DNA of 64,000 bases, taken from positions 71,817-135,816 of the forward strand of contig CAZJHX010000006.1 of the NCBI GenBank assembly GCA_964545715.1, written 5' to 3'. The notes beneath the pieces were generated by a model that ran no database searches, had not been told where the DNA came from, and saw only the letters and a program-made list of their open reading frames with translations. A program made the position numbers and the translations under genes. This document shows, piece after piece, positions 27,678 through 37,265 of the stretch (within the stretch, counting starts at the first letter, position 1; each line of letters starts with the position of its first letter). The DNA is from CAZJHX01 sp964545715. GTDB lineage: Bacteria > Myxococcota_A > UBA9042 > GCA-2863065.

Positions 27678-29981
27678 CTAAGAGTCCAAAGTGATGCCGT
27701 AGCGATCGGCCACGCCACGCTGCACCGCAACCACCTCTTCCAAACCCGCCTCCGCCGCCAGGGACGGCCAGATGATCGGTCCGGGCCAGGTGGCCGTCGC
27801 CTTGGTCAAGGCCGCGTGAACAGCCGCCAGCTCCGTCTTCTCAGCCACAGCCAGGTACGCGTAGAGGCCGCGCTGCTTGGCCCCGGCCGGGCTCGTCAGC
27901 TCATAATGGGCGCCGCTGACCAGCTGTAGGGCCGCCCCCGGCACGACCGCCTGGCGCAGCGCCTCCCAGGCCTCGTCGCCCGGATAGATGCCGTCGACCG
28001 AGAACATGCGGTAGCCGCCGCTCTGCAGCACGCCCACGACCTCGAACAGAGGCACGAACGTGGCCCGCGCATCCGGATCCTCCGGCGGCGGATTGATCGG
28101 CGTAGCGTCAAACACGACGGCGTCATGGTAGCGCGACGGCGCGGTGGGCTTGTCCATCTCCAGCACCCGCGCAGTCACCGGGCCCGTGCGCAGCGCCACC
28201 ATGTCGCTGGAGGCGCCGTCAGTCCCTCGAAAGCGCACGCGGACCGGGCCCCAGGCCTCCTCGAACGGCCCCTCGCCATCGGCCTGAAAGCCGACCAGCG
28301 CCGCGGACTGGCGAACCGCATCCCAGCGCCCCAGCAGCGTCCCGACCACCATGCGATCCCAGTCCCAGCTGCCGGACTCGCCCTCGCCCTGCTCGACAAG
28401 CAGGTCCAAATGGGCCATCGAGTCCTCGAGCGCGTCCATCTCGAAGAGGATGCCTGCCAGGGTCAGCCGCGTGTTGATCGCGGTGGGTACGGCCGCCAGG
28501 ATCTGCTCCAGATGCTGGCGGGCCGCCGGACGCTCGCCGCGCTCACGCCGCACCTGGGCGCCGAAGTAGTGCGCCTGGTGCACGATCTCCGGATCCTCCG
28601 CGTGTGTCAGCGCGTGCTCGACCAGGCGCAGCAGATCGTCGGAGCGGCCGTCCTGGGTCAGAATCTGGCCCAGCAGGATGAACGTATCCGCGCCCGCATC
28701 GCGCTCGCTGCGCCACTGTGCGACCACGTCAGCGGCGTCGTCCAGACGTCCAAGGGCCTGCAGCGCGCTGCCGTGCATGATCACCAACCCCTCGTGATCG
28801 GGCCACTGCTCTCGCGCGGCCAGCACCCGCTCCAGATCGGTCTCGGGGTCGTCGCTCATCATGTCCAGCATGGCATCGACGTCGTCGGGCACCTCAAACG
28901 CGTGCTCGGCGGCGTTGGCGTCGATATCGGCGCTCAGCGCTGCCAGAGCCTCGGCGGCGCCATCAGCCGTCCGCAGCTGCTCCAGCAGGGCCGTCGCGTC
29001 CGTCACACACTGCCGTGCAGTTGCCGGTCGCCGACGCCGCACCGCCAGCGTCCCGCGGCGCAGCGCGGTATCGAAGGCCCAGCGCACCACGCCGTTGCTG
29101 ACCATGCGCCGCTGCAGATCGGCGATCTGAGCATCCAGGCGCCAATCGTTGGGGATCGCCCCGGCCAGCGCCAGCGCCTCGACGCCCATCAGCCAGGACT
29201 CGTACAGCCCCATCGTCGGCCGAATCGTCTCCAGCGGCAGCACATGCTCCAGCGCCTCTTCGTGCCGCCCCACCGCCGCCAGCGCGCGCACCCAGACCAG
29301 CTCCAACCGCAGCTTCTGATGGTTGTCGGACAGGTGTGGACCGGTCTCTTGAGCGATGGCCAGCGCCTCCTCCGGACGCTCCAGCTTCAACAGCACGTCC
29401 ACCAGCGCCGCAGACATATTGTGCTGCTGGCGGAAGCGGTCGCCGGCAGCACGTACCGCCGCGACCTGCTGCGTCACGAAGTCAAAGGCCTCGTCCGCGC
29501 GCCCCGCGTCCAGCAGCGCATTGGAGTACTCGGTCGAGATGCAACTGAAGCAGGGCCAGTCCGGATCGATGCGCGCCAGGCTCTCACTGGCCACCGCCAG
29601 GCGCTCCTCCGCATAACCCGGCCCATCAAACGCCGCGTAACAGGCGGCCAAATCCTGGGTCGTGCACACGCTCTGCGGACACGCCTTGTTGCCGTCGCGA
29701 TGGGCGAACTCCACCAGGCTCACCGCCTCGGATAGCGCCTCGCGCGCCTGCAGGCGATGCAGCACGCGGCTCTGCAGGTGCCAGTGCCGCACAAAGATCT
29801 CCAACCACGGGTTTTTGGACGCTTTGGCCAGCGCCAGCGCCTCCGGGATCACGGAGTCGACACGTGCGTGGTCGTCGTCGCAGACATAGCCGGGCAGCCG
29901 CGCGATCAGGCGGGCGAGGCGGATCTGGCCGGAGCCACGCAGCCCATCTTCAGCGTCGTGCACCCACTTCCAGATGTCCAC
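27678..29981 (-). CDS. TPR-repeat protein, Hsp90-linked
   Basis: 767 residues, no signal peptide. Most of the protein (about residues 20-560) is helical with tetratricopeptide-like repeats, for example EALSEAVSLVEFAHRDGNKACPQ, RADEAFDFVTQQVAAVRAAGD and DDPEIVHQAHYFGAQVRRERGE. The last 200 residues form a separate beta-rich domain with no motif I recognise. The start codon lies one base after the stop of the Hsp90-family gene, so the two are surely co-transcribed. TPR proteins act as Hsp90 partners in eukaryotes; a similar pairing here is inference. The chaperone lacks the C-terminal MEEVD peptide that eukaryotic TPR co-chaperones bind. Confidence 0.72.
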   Translation of the reverse strand: MDIWKWVHDAEDGLRGSGQIRLARLIARLPGYVCDDDHARVDSVIPEALALAKASKNPWLEIFVRHWHLQSRVLHRLQAREALSEAVSLVEFAHRDGNKACPQSVCTTQDLAACYAAFDGPGYAEERLAVASESLARIDPDWPCFSCISTEYSNALLDAGRADEAFDFVTQQVAAVRAAGDRFRQQHNMSAALVDVLLKLERPEEALAIAQETGPHLSDNHQKLRLELVWVRALAAVGRHEEALEHVLPLETIRPTMGLYESWLMGVEALALAGAIPNDWRLDAQIADLQRRMVSNGVVRWAFDTALRRGTLAVRRRRPATARQCVTDATALLEQLRTADGAAEALAALSADIDANAAEHAFEVPDDVDAMLDMMSDDPETDLERVLAAREQWPDHEGLVIMHGSALQALGRLDDAADVVAQWRSERDAGADTFILLGQILTQDGRSDDLLRLVEHALTHAEDPEIVHQAHYFGAQVRRERGERPAARQHLEQILAAVPTAINTRLTLAGILFEMDALEDSMAHLDLLVEQGEGESGSWDWDRMVVGTLLGRWDAVRQSAALVGFQADGEGPFEEAWGPVRVRFRGTDGASSDMVALRTGPVTARVLEMDKPTAPSRYHDAVVFDATPINPPPEDPDARATFVPLFEVVGVLQSGGYRMFSVDGIYPGDEAWEALRQAVVPGAALQLVSGAHYELTSPAGAKQRGLYAYLAVAEKTELAAVHAALTKATATWPGPIIWPSLAAEAGLEEVVAVQRGVADRYGITLDS

Positions 29982-29982
29982 G

Positions 29983-31812
29983 TCAGCCGCCCTCCTCGCT
30001 CAAGCCCATCAGCGTGCTGAGGGCGCCGCTCATGGCGTCGAGGGTGGCGTTCATGTCCAGCTCAAGCGCCTCGTCCGTCCGCGACGACATCAACTCAGCC
30101 AGCGACCGGATCAGCGCAGCGGCCTGTGTGCGGATCGGCTCAGGCGCGGTCGGCAGGGCTGCCACCGCCGGGCACCCGACGTTGACGTACAGCCGCGCCT
30201 CCACGGCGCCATCGATGCCCGCGGTGTGCAGACGCACGAGGCTGAGCACGCCCTGCGACATGCGCTTGTCTGCACCATCCTGCTCCACCCGACGCTTCAG
30301 CGCCGCGTCCCGGTTGGGCACCAGGACCGCCGGCAGCGTCGTCGGCTCGAAGCGGGTCAGCACAACCGCGCGTCGCGGCGAGCTCAGCAGCGACAGCAGC
30401 GACGCGCGATCCGCCTCGGCGAGCATGGCCGCCGGAAAGAGCTGCTTGTTGCCCTCCTCGGTGCCCAGCTGCACAACCGTGCCGCCGACCTTCTCGCCGT
30501 ACGCGTGACAGAACGGCAACGCGGCATATCGCGTGCCCGTCACCACCGGAACGCGCAGCGCGCGAAACAGCACCTCCTCGTAGCCGCCCTGCTCGCCCAG
30601 CGACACGTGGATCCGACCGTCGCTGCGCTCGCGGATCGCGTCCACCGTCAGCTCGCCCTCGGAGGTCGGCACGCGCAGCTCCTCGGCCAGCAGCCCGAAC
30701 AGCCGATCGTCGCACAGCGCCGCCCCCAGAAGCTGCTCGCTGTGACGCGTCAAGATCCGCCGCCACGCCGCCGGCTGGTCCCGCGAGATCGCCGCCAGCC
30801 CCTCGATCAGCGCCTCCCGGATCTGGTCGATGGCCGACAGAAACGGCACGTCCTGCAGCAGGTCCTCACGACTGGCGGTCGGCGTCAGGTGCGCAGACTC
30901 GATCACGCCACCGACAAAGCCCGCCCAGGTCGGCACCAGCTCGCGCGCGTCGTCGCTGACCAGCATGCCCCGCACGTATACGGACACGTTGCGCTGGTCC
31001 GACGTCCCAAAGGTCCAGCCATCTTGAATCCACAGCACACCACGCACGCCGTTGTCGCCTTTGGGCACCAACTCGATCGTGCACACGGGCTCGAACAGCC
31101 CCTCATATCGCGACGCGAAGCTCAGCAGGTCGCGACGCCGCTTGACCACGCTGGACACGGGCTCGCGCCACGGCGGGTCCACGTTCACACGCCCATGACC
31201 CTTCATCTGGATGTCCACGGGCAGCAGCCCGCAGTACTTCTCCAGCAGGCTGAACGTGATCTCGTCATCCGCGAGCTCGCTGGCGTCGTCGTTGAGGTGC
31301 AAAACGACCTTCGTCCCCGTCGCGCGCGGCTCGATCTCCGCCAGGCGGAAGCGCTCGCCCCCCCGACTGGCGAACACCCAGCCCAGGTCCGGCGTCTGGT
31401 ACGAGGTCGTGAACAGCTCGACCTTCTCGCTGACGAAATACGCCGACAAGAAGCCAAGGCCAAACGCCCCGATCAGCGCCTGCGGCCCCTCGCCCTCCTC
31501 GGCTCGCCTCAGGTGTCCGGTATACCCGCGCCCCACGGTGGCCAGGTACTCGATCAGCTCCTCGCGTGTCAGCCCGGCGCCGTTGTCCTCGATCGAGAGC
31601 GTCCCCGCGTCGGTGTCGACCGCGACGGTGATCTGCGCCTCGAAGTCGTCGTCGGTCTCCATGCGCCGTCGCGTGCACGAGTCGTGCGCGTTCTGGACCA
31701 GCTCGCGGAGCACCACCCGCCGTGTGGAGTACAGATGGTCGCCCAGAACCCGCATCAGCCCGCTCAGGTCGACCTGTGTTTTGAGGATCTCCGGGGTGAC
31801 CTCGTCGCTCAT
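29983..31812 (-). CDS. htpG: Hsp90-family chaperone
   Basis: 609 residues, close to the usual HtpG length. The GHKL ATP-binding motifs are present: LRELVQNAHDSCTRRR (N-box, with Asn and Asp kept), EDNGAGLTREEL (G1 box DxGxG) and GAFGLGFLSAYFVSEKVEL (glycine-rich lid). The middle and C-terminal domains are more diverged than in typical HtpG, including the AHDSC variant of the usual ASDA. It would assist folding or remodelling of client proteins in the cytoplasm. The gene is followed one base later by a TPR-repeat gene and preceded by holA, seven bases upstream, in the same direction. Confidence 0.85.
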   Translation of the reverse strand: MSDEVTPEILKTQVDLSGLMRVLGDHLYSTRRVVLRELVQNAHDSCTRRRMETDDDFEAQITVAVDTDAGTLSIEDNGAGLTREELIEYLATVGRGYTGHLRRAEEGEGPQALIGAFGLGFLSAYFVSEKVELFTTSYQTPDLGWVFASRGGERFRLAEIEPRATGTKVVLHLNDDASELADDEITFSLLEKYCGLLPVDIQMKGHGRVNVDPPWREPVSSVVKRRRDLLSFASRYEGLFEPVCTIELVPKGDNGVRGVLWIQDGWTFGTSDQRNVSVYVRGMLVSDDARELVPTWAGFVGGVIESAHLTPTASREDLLQDVPFLSAIDQIREALIEGLAAISRDQPAAWRRILTRHSEQLLGAALCDDRLFGLLAEELRVPTSEGELTVDAIRERSDGRIHVSLGEQGGYEEVLFRALRVPVVTGTRYAALPFCHAYGEKVGGTVVQLGTEEGNKQLFPAAMLAEADRASLLSLLSSPRRAVVLTRFEPTTLPAVLVPNRDAALKRRVEQDGADKRMSQGVLSLVRLHTAGIDGAVEARLYVNVGCPAVAALPTAPEPIRTQAAALIRSLAELMSSRTDEALELDMNATLDAMSGALSTLMGLSEEGG

Positions 31813-31819
31813 CCGCCGG

Positions 31820-32821
31820 CTAACTCTCGACGCAGATGTCTAGCACCAGAGCCTGCATGTGGAGCCCGGCGGGCGCGCGGCTGGACTTCAACAGCTTGTC
31901 GGTCGCGTAGACACGGTCGAGCAGGGCGGCGAACTCCGCGTTGGAGAACATGCGCGCTTGCCGCAGGAAGTCGCGCAGGAAGTAGCCGTTGACGTTGAGC
32001 TGACGGCCGACGTCGTCCTGTGACGCGCCCGAGTGCAAGGCATCCGCCGCCTGCCACAAGCGCCGCAGGTGCCGGGCGATCATGGCCAGCACGCGGATGG
32101 GCTCCTCGCGCGCGCCCAGCATCGCCTCTAGAATCCGCACGGCCTTGCCGGTCTCACGGGCACCGAGCGCGTCGGTCAGATCAAAGACGGTGTGCACGCG
32201 GGTGCGTGCGATGCATTTCTCGACGTGCTCCAGACGCACGTGTACCGCGGCGTCCGCCTCGGCCACAAACAAGATCAGCCGCTCCAGCGAGCTGTCGAGC
32301 GCCGCCAGGTCGTTGCCCACGATGTCGCCCAGCAGCCGGGCGGCGTCCATGTCGATGCGAACGTGCTTATCTCGCGCACGCTCCTGCACCCACTGCGGGA
32401 TGCGGTTCTGGTACGGCGGATCCAGCTTCTTGACCCACCCGACCTTCTTGGCCTCTTTGAAGAGCTTGAGGCGCATGTTCGGAGCGCCGGTCGCCACCAT
32501 GAGCAGCACGGCCGTCTCGCACGGGTCCTCGAGGTACTTGGCCAGCTCTTTGGAGTCGTCGGCCTTGATGCCCTCGATCCCGGTGAGGATCACCAGCCGG
32601 CGCGCGCCCATCATCGGAAACGTGCGGCATGCCGAAATGACGTCGGCCGCCTCGGTCTCTTTCCAGTGCAGGCGGGTCTCGTTGAAGTCGCGCGGACTGT
32701 CGACAAGCGCGGCTTCACTAATCGCAGCCACGGCCTCGCGCTTAAGCAGCTCCTCGCTGCCGTAAACGACGTATACCGGCTTCAACTTCCCGGCTGCGAG
32801 ATCGCGCTTCAGGCCTTCCAT
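31820..32821 (-). CDS. holA: DNA polymerase III subunit delta
   Basis: 333 residues of the HolA family, the clamp-loader subunit that opens the beta clamp. Recognised from KLKPVYVVYGSEELLKREAVAAI, the FNETRLHW...FPMMGARRLVIL region and the helical C-terminal domain with DLTDALGARETGKAVRILEAML and LAMIARHLRRLWQ. The ATG at 32821 (MEGLKRDLAAGKL) is preferred over a start 14 codons upstream because the family begins at this point. It has no Walker A, as expected for delta. It lies eight bases before the Hsp90 gene on the same strand. Confidence 0.88.
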   Translation of the reverse strand: MEGLKRDLAAGKLKPVYVVYGSEELLKREAVAAISEAALVDSPRDFNETRLHWKETEAADVISACRTFPMMGARRLVILTGIEGIKADDSKELAKYLEDPCETAVLLMVATGAPNMRLKLFKEAKKVGWVKKLDPPYQNRIPQWVQERARDKHVRIDMDAARLLGDIVGNDLAALDSSLERLILFVAEADAAVHVRLEHVEKCIARTRVHTVFDLTDALGARETGKAVRILEAMLGAREEPIRVLAMIARHLRRLWQAADALHSGASQDDVGRQLNVNGYFLRDFLRQARMFSNAEFAALLDRVYATDKLLKSSRAPAGLHMQALVLDICVES

Positions 32822-32869
32822 GACGCAACGATAGCAGCCGGTTGACGCTGCGGCTACCGGCACACCGAC

Positions 32870-35038
32870 TCAGGAGTAGACCGAGTCCGGCCACAACCGG
32901 GTGGCCACCTCGCGTGCCGCGCGCTCCTGGCGCCAGTAGGCGCTGTCGAGGTCGATACGGTAACTGTGACACAGCATCGTCCTCAGCTGCGCCTCCAAAC
33001 GGCCGACCAATGGCGCGTCCTCCACGATGACGTTGGCCTCGCGCTCCCAGTAGCTGGCGGTGGCGTCCAGGTTGGCCGAGCCGACGCTGGCCACGCGTCC
33101 ATCCGCGCACATCAGCTTGGCGTGGACGTAAGGCCTCACCACACCACCTCGGCACACGATCAGGGGCAGGGCCTCGGGCGTCGCGTACTCGTACACCGCC
33201 ATGCCGGCGCGGATCAGCGGCTCCAGGCGCCGCTTGGTGACGTACTCGAAGATCTCCCGATGCTTCGGCCCGCGAAAGAACGTCCCATCACCACGGCGCG
33301 GCACGCCGTTGCCGGTCAGCAGGGTGACCTCTACGCCACGTCCCAGCGCCCGCCGCACCGCCGATACCAGCGTCGACGCGATGGGAAAGTCGTTGGCGAT
33401 GATCACGTGACTCTGCGCCCCATCCAGCAGCGCCTCGTAGGCCGCCATCCCGTCCGCGTCCTCGATCCCGTGATGCACGACGAAGCGCGCGCTGGTCTCG
33501 CCCGCGTGGCCGGTTTGTGGCTGGGGATTGGGGATCAGGCCATCCGCGCGACGCCACGCCTCCACAAAGCTCTCCTCGACGGCGCTGACCAGGGGCCCGC
33601 GCAGCTCGATGTGGGCGTCCAGCCAGGGGATGCGTGCGTGCGCCGTGAAGTCCGCAACGGGGACCTCGTCGAAGCCGGTGTAGTAGTGATCGCCGGCGTT
33701 GCGCCCGCTGACGACGGCCCAGCTGGAGTCCACGATCAACAGCTTGCGGTGGTCGCGATGTTTGAGCGCGCGGGCCTCCAGCGCGCTGGGTCCGGCGATG
33801 GGATCGTTGGCGCGCACCTCCACACCGGGCTCCTCCCGCAGCCCCTCGACGACGGGGTTGCTGATGCCCAGGATCTCCTGGCCCGAATACAGCGCGTCGA
33901 CCAACAGCCGCACGGTCACACCGCGGCGGGCGGCGGCGATCAGGCAGACGCCCAGCCGGTCGGCGAAGCGCCCATCCTCCAGGATGTACAGCTGCACGTG
34001 GACGGTGTCTTGCGCCCCGTCGATCGCGTCCAGCACGGTCGCGCAGGCCAGCCGGTTGTCCAGCTCGATGTGGCACGCGTTGCCCGGCACGGCGCGGGTG
34101 CGTGTGGCGCGGTCCAGGCGCAGACTGAGCCGGTCCTGGGTACTCCAATCAGCCTCCAGCACCGCCGCACTGGCCTTGAGCATGGGCGTCAGGGTGCCGT
34201 CCTTGAGCCCGACGGCCAGGGCGGCCGGATCCAGGGCCTCGATCCCCTCTTCGGCGCAGCCCTGCCAGCCCGCCGTATCGGCGCTGACCAGCCCGACCAG
34301 GGCGACGCCGGACGCGCGCGCACGCCGCATCGCATGGGTGACGAACACACTGTGAAAGCTGACGCCAAACGTCCCGAAGTCCGCGTCGCTCTCCGGATGA
34401 CTCAGCACGGCGCCGGACCTCAGCCCCAGCGCGCTTGTCGCCTGGCGCACCTCGGCTGTCCGGCTCTTCGGGGCCAAATCCAGGTACACCAGCACGACGC
34501 CGGCGGCCGTCAGCGATGTCAGCGCCGCCGCGAGCCCAGGCGGGTCGGCCAGAAGCAGGTCGGCGTCCACCGCGACGACCGGAGCGTCATCGACCACCTG
34601 AACGACGGTGAAGCGCGTGGGATCGGGTCGTACGACGGGCACACTCAGCGGTCCAACGGCATCCCAGGTGATCCGGTGCGCGCCCACGGCGTCAGCGTAC
34701 CGCACCAGATGGGCGTGGGCGCCGTCCGTAACCGGCGCCTCCCCCAGCGGCGCCCCGTCCAATTGAAAGCGCACGCGCTCGACGATCGAGGTGGAGAGCC
34801 CGGGCAGCGCGGCGCACACCTCGTAGTCCTGCCCGTGTCTGACGACCTGGTCGCGCCCGGCGCTGCCGACGAAGCGCATGAGCGCCGCAGACAGCCGAAG
34901 CCGGTCGGCGGCCTCGTCCAACCAGCCGGCCACGCCGCCATCCTCATCGGAGGACTGCTCTGGTGCGGAGACCAGCTGGCGCAGCGCTGAGAGCACCCGC
35001 GCGCCGAAGGTGTCGTCGTCAACCATGACGGCAAGCAT
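32870..35038 (-). CDS. phospholipase D-like / cardiolipin synthase-like protein
   Basis: 722 residues from the ATG at 35038; a TTG two codons upstream is an alternative. Two HKD motifs of the phospholipase D superfamily are intact: HRKLLIVD followed by SGRNAGDHYY and HAKLMCAD followed by GSANLD, each with the His, Lys and Asp of the catalytic site. They lie in the second half. The first 320 residues, with LFVDADLLLADPPG-type alternation, form a long extra domain not seen in standard cardiolipin synthases. Phosphatidyl transfer or nuclease activity cannot be separated from sequence. No membrane segment is evident. Confidence 0.82.
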   Translation of the reverse strand: MLAVMVDDDTFGARVLSALRQLVSAPEQSSDEDGGVAGWLDEAADRLRLSAALMRFVGSAGRDQVVRHGQDYEVCAALPGLSTSIVERVRFQLDGAPLGEAPVTDGAHAHLVRYADAVGAHRITWDAVGPLSVPVVRPDPTRFTVVQVVDDAPVVAVDADLLLADPPGLAAALTSLTAAGVVLVYLDLAPKSRTAEVRQATSALGLRSGAVLSHPESDADFGTFGVSFHSVFVTHAMRRARASGVALVGLVSADTAGWQGCAEEGIEALDPAALAVGLKDGTLTPMLKASAAVLEADWSTQDRLSLRLDRATRTRAVPGNACHIELDNRLACATVLDAIDGAQDTVHVQLYILEDGRFADRLGVCLIAAARRGVTVRLLVDALYSGQEILGISNPVVEGLREEPGVEVRANDPIAGPSALEARALKHRDHRKLLIVDSSWAVVSGRNAGDHYYTGFDEVPVADFTAHARIPWLDAHIELRGPLVSAVEESFVEAWRRADGLIPNPQPQTGHAGETSARFVVHHGIEDADGMAAYEALLDGAQSHVIIANDFPIASTLVSAVRRALGRGVEVTLLTGNGVPRRGDGTFFRGPKHREIFEYVTKRRLEPLIRAGMAVYEYATPEALPLIVCRGGVVRPYVHAKLMCADGRVASVGSANLDATASYWEREANVIVEDAPLVGRLEAQLRTMLCHSYRIDLDSAYWRQERAAREVATRLWPDSVYS

Positions 35039-35085
35039 AAACAATCGCCTTGCCCCGGGCCCGTCATTGGTGGCATTTGTATGTA

Positions 35086-35769
35086 ATGCCCAAGGTTTAT
35101 GACAAGAGCGCGGCCGGCAAGAAGCAGTCGCTTTTGGCGCAAGGAGCGCTCGGCGGGCGACAGGCCCTGACGCAGAATTTGCGGGGCCTCACGTACGAGG
35201 CGGGGGTCGCGGCGCTGGGCCTGGACCTGCAGACGGTAGGCGAGGATCCCCAAAACCTGGGGCTGGACCCGGCCACCCTCACCGAAGACCTGGCGCTGAT
35301 CCTCAAGGAGCTGCAGCCGGTCTATGACCCCTACTATCTGCAGTGCAGAGACACCGCAGCCGCGGTGGCGGCGGCGTACGCGGGCGACGGGTCGGGCAAG
35401 AGCAGCGCGGACGGCCGCTTCAACATCACGCTCAACGAGCTGGTCCTGCGCACCACCGACATCTGCAAGAACGCCGAGTTTGCCAAGTCCTCCGACCTGA
35501 CCAGTCGCAACCGGATGACCAAAGAGACCAAACGCAAGCATGCGGAGAAGGCGGCCAAGCTGCTGGCCGAGCTGCAGCGCCTGATCGCGGCGATGACCTA
35601 CATGGCGGCGCAGGTGGCCGGCTCCGCCGAGTCGACCCTGCAGATGCAGTACGCCATGGACAAGCTGATGGAGGCGCGCACGATGGTCGAGTGGCAGCAC
35701 CGCACCTACCGTAGCGAAGGCCTCGTAGTCGGTGGCGGTCGCGCCAAACCAGGCGACGCTCCCGCCTGA
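35086..35769 (+). CDS. hypothetical helical protein
   Basis: 227 residues. The ATG at 35086 is chosen because the upstream extension is rich in Trp and His and unlike the rest. The body is helical with LRGLTYEAGVAALGLD near the N-terminus, a Lys/Arg-rich stretch (NRMTKETKRKHAEKAAKLLAELQ) and a probable coiled coil through about residue 205. I do not recognise the family and see no signal peptide or catalytic motif. It is divergent from the phospholipase D-like gene and converges on the gluzincin gene nine bases downstream. Confidence 0.55.
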   Translation: MPKVYDKSAAGKKQSLLAQGALGGRQALTQNLRGLTYEAGVAALGLDLQTVGEDPQNLGLDPATLTEDLALILKELQPVYDPYYLQCRDTAAAVAAAYAGDGSGKSSADGRFNITLNELVLRTTDICKNAEFAKSSDLTSRNRMTKETKRKHAEKAAKLLAELQRLIAAMTYMAAQVAGSAESTLQMQYAMDKLMEARTMVEWQHRTYRSEGLVVGGGRAKPGDAPA

Positions 35770-35778
35770 TCCCGCCGG

Positions 35779-37194
35779 CTATCGCGTGGGCGCGGCGGGT
35801 GGAATCGGGGACTCCTTGCGCAGCGACAGCTTTCTGAAGCGCGCCTCGCCCTGGTACAGGTACACGCCAAAGAGCGAGAAGCTCTCACGATCCTCGGGCT
35901 CGTCCAGCACGGGCTGGCCGTTGACCCATACGCGGAGGCGGTCGTTCATCACCGTCACGGTCACCGGCAGCCACTCGCCCTCGGGCACGTGCGGCTGGGT
36001 CTCTTTCAACGTGGTGATCCGCGTGGCGGAGTAGGACCGGCGCAGCGTGACCTGATTGCGCGCGAGATCGATCAGGTAATAGTACGGGTACTCGCCGTGG
36101 AAGTTGTTGCCGAGGATGATCCCGGTCGTACCCTGCTCCAGCTTGACCTCCAGCGTGAAGGTAAAGGCCGTGTAGGGCAGCTCGCTCTTGATCAGATAGT
36201 TGTAGTTCTCGTCGCCGACGCCGTGGATCGACTCGTTGTTGACCGACCAGCGCCCGCCCTCGTGAATCGTCCAGTCGTCGATGCTCTGGCCGTTGAACAG
36301 CGGCTGCCAGCCGTCCGGGATCGAGCCCAGGCTCCACAGATGCGCGCGCCACCGGCGGTCCAGGTCGCGGATGTCGTCGCCGAAGAAGCGCTCAAAGCTG
36401 GCGCGCCCGTCGGCGTCCGCCTTGATCGCCGCGTAGAACCGGGGCAGCGCCTTGTTGTACGGCTCGTTCTTGACCAGGAAGTCCACCAGGCCCCAGGCCT
36501 CGGCGTAGTACAGGTTCATCGACTGGCCGCTGTACTTCTCGCTGGGCGCGCTGAGCAGGTCCGCCAGGCCGACGAAGGTGCCGGTGTGCAGCGCATTGAG
36601 CAGGTACGCGATCTTGGTCTTGTTGCGGGCCCCGATCTTGATGTCGTTGCCGCTGACCCGGAAGGAGCCGAAATACTCCGCCAGGCCCTCGTCGAACCAG
36701 ATGGGCCAGTTGGGCTTGCTGTACCTGAAGAAGTAATGGTCCTTGAAGATCTCGCCCATCACCGAGTGCAGGATCTCGTGGAAGTACAGCTGCAGCGAGT
36801 TGTTGTACCGATAGGTCACGATCGTGCGCGTCGCGCCGTCGTAGTATCCCCCGTTGTTGACCAGCTGCGGCGCGTTGCCGCGCGCGTACCGCTGATAGTC
36901 GTCCTGGCGCTCGAACAGAATCACCGAGGCTTTGACCGTCTGCAGCGGCTCTTGAAGCAGCGCCGGCAGCATGCGCTTGAGCTGGTCGTAGTACGAGTCG
37001 AGCTTGACGCCGAGCGCACGGGCGTAGACCTCGCTGGTGTTGCTGCGGACCACGAAGTGGCGCGTCGTATACGTCTTGAGGCCGGCGGCATCCGTCGGTG
37101 TCGGGCGCTTGCCTCGGCCCTGCGCCCACGCCTGCGGGACTGCGCAGATCGCGAGAACAGCCGTCGTGAGCAAGAGACCGCGGACGCGCACCAT
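35779..37194 (-). CDS. secreted gluzincin-like peptidase with DUF1080 domain
   Basis: 471 residues. The ATG at 37194 gives a signal peptide ending AWA. The first domain has HEILH (an HExxH zinc motif) followed by WFDEGLAEYF, in which the Glu is the third zinc ligand, as in DUF1570/peptidase-MA-like gluzincins. From about residue 280 a second domain (GWQPLFNGQSIDDWTIHEGG...) matches the DUF1080/3-keto-disaccharide hydrolase (PF06439) beta-sandwich. The fusion suggests a surface enzyme acting on a glycan- or protein-rich substrate. A TTGACA/GATGAT promoter precedes it by six bases. Confidence 0.8.
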   Translation of the reverse strand: MVRVRGLLLTTAVLAICAVPQAWAQGRGKRPTPTDAAGLKTYTTRHFVVRSNTSEVYARALGVKLDSYYDQLKRMLPALLQEPLQTVKASVILFERQDDYQRYARGNAPQLVNNGGYYDGATRTIVTYRYNNSLQLYFHEILHSVMGEIFKDHYFFRYSKPNWPIWFDEGLAEYFGSFRVSGNDIKIGARNKTKIAYLLNALHTGTFVGLADLLSAPSEKYSGQSMNLYYAEAWGLVDFLVKNEPYNKALPRFYAAIKADADGRASFERFFGDDIRDLDRRWRAHLWSLGSIPDGWQPLFNGQSIDDWTIHEGGRWSVNNESIHGVGDENYNYLIKSELPYTAFTFTLEVKLEQGTTGIILGNNFHGEYPYYYLIDLARNQVTLRRSYSATRITTLKETQPHVPEGEWLPVTVTVMNDRLRVWVNGQPVLDEPEDRESFSLFGVYLYQGEARFRKLSLRKESPIPPAAPTR

Positions 37195-37200
37195 GCAGCG

Positions 37201-37230
37201 ATCATCGGGGCTGGGGCCGTACATTGTCAA
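37201..37230 (-). promoter_or_regulatory. sigma-70-type promoter, leaderless geometry
   Basis: On the minus strand TTGACA (37225-37230), an 18-base spacer and GATGAT (37201-37206, four of six to the -10 consensus). The -10 ends six bases before the ATG at 37194, as in the sigma factor gene, so the mRNA may be leaderless. Confidence 0.45.
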
Positions 37231-37265
37231 GTTGTCCACAGTCGGGCACGCTCCTTAAACGCGCG

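Noticed and set aside
28125..29735. A 536-codon plus-strand open frame opposite the TPR gene
   Set aside because: Arg/Gln/His-rich shadow frame with no recognisable motif.
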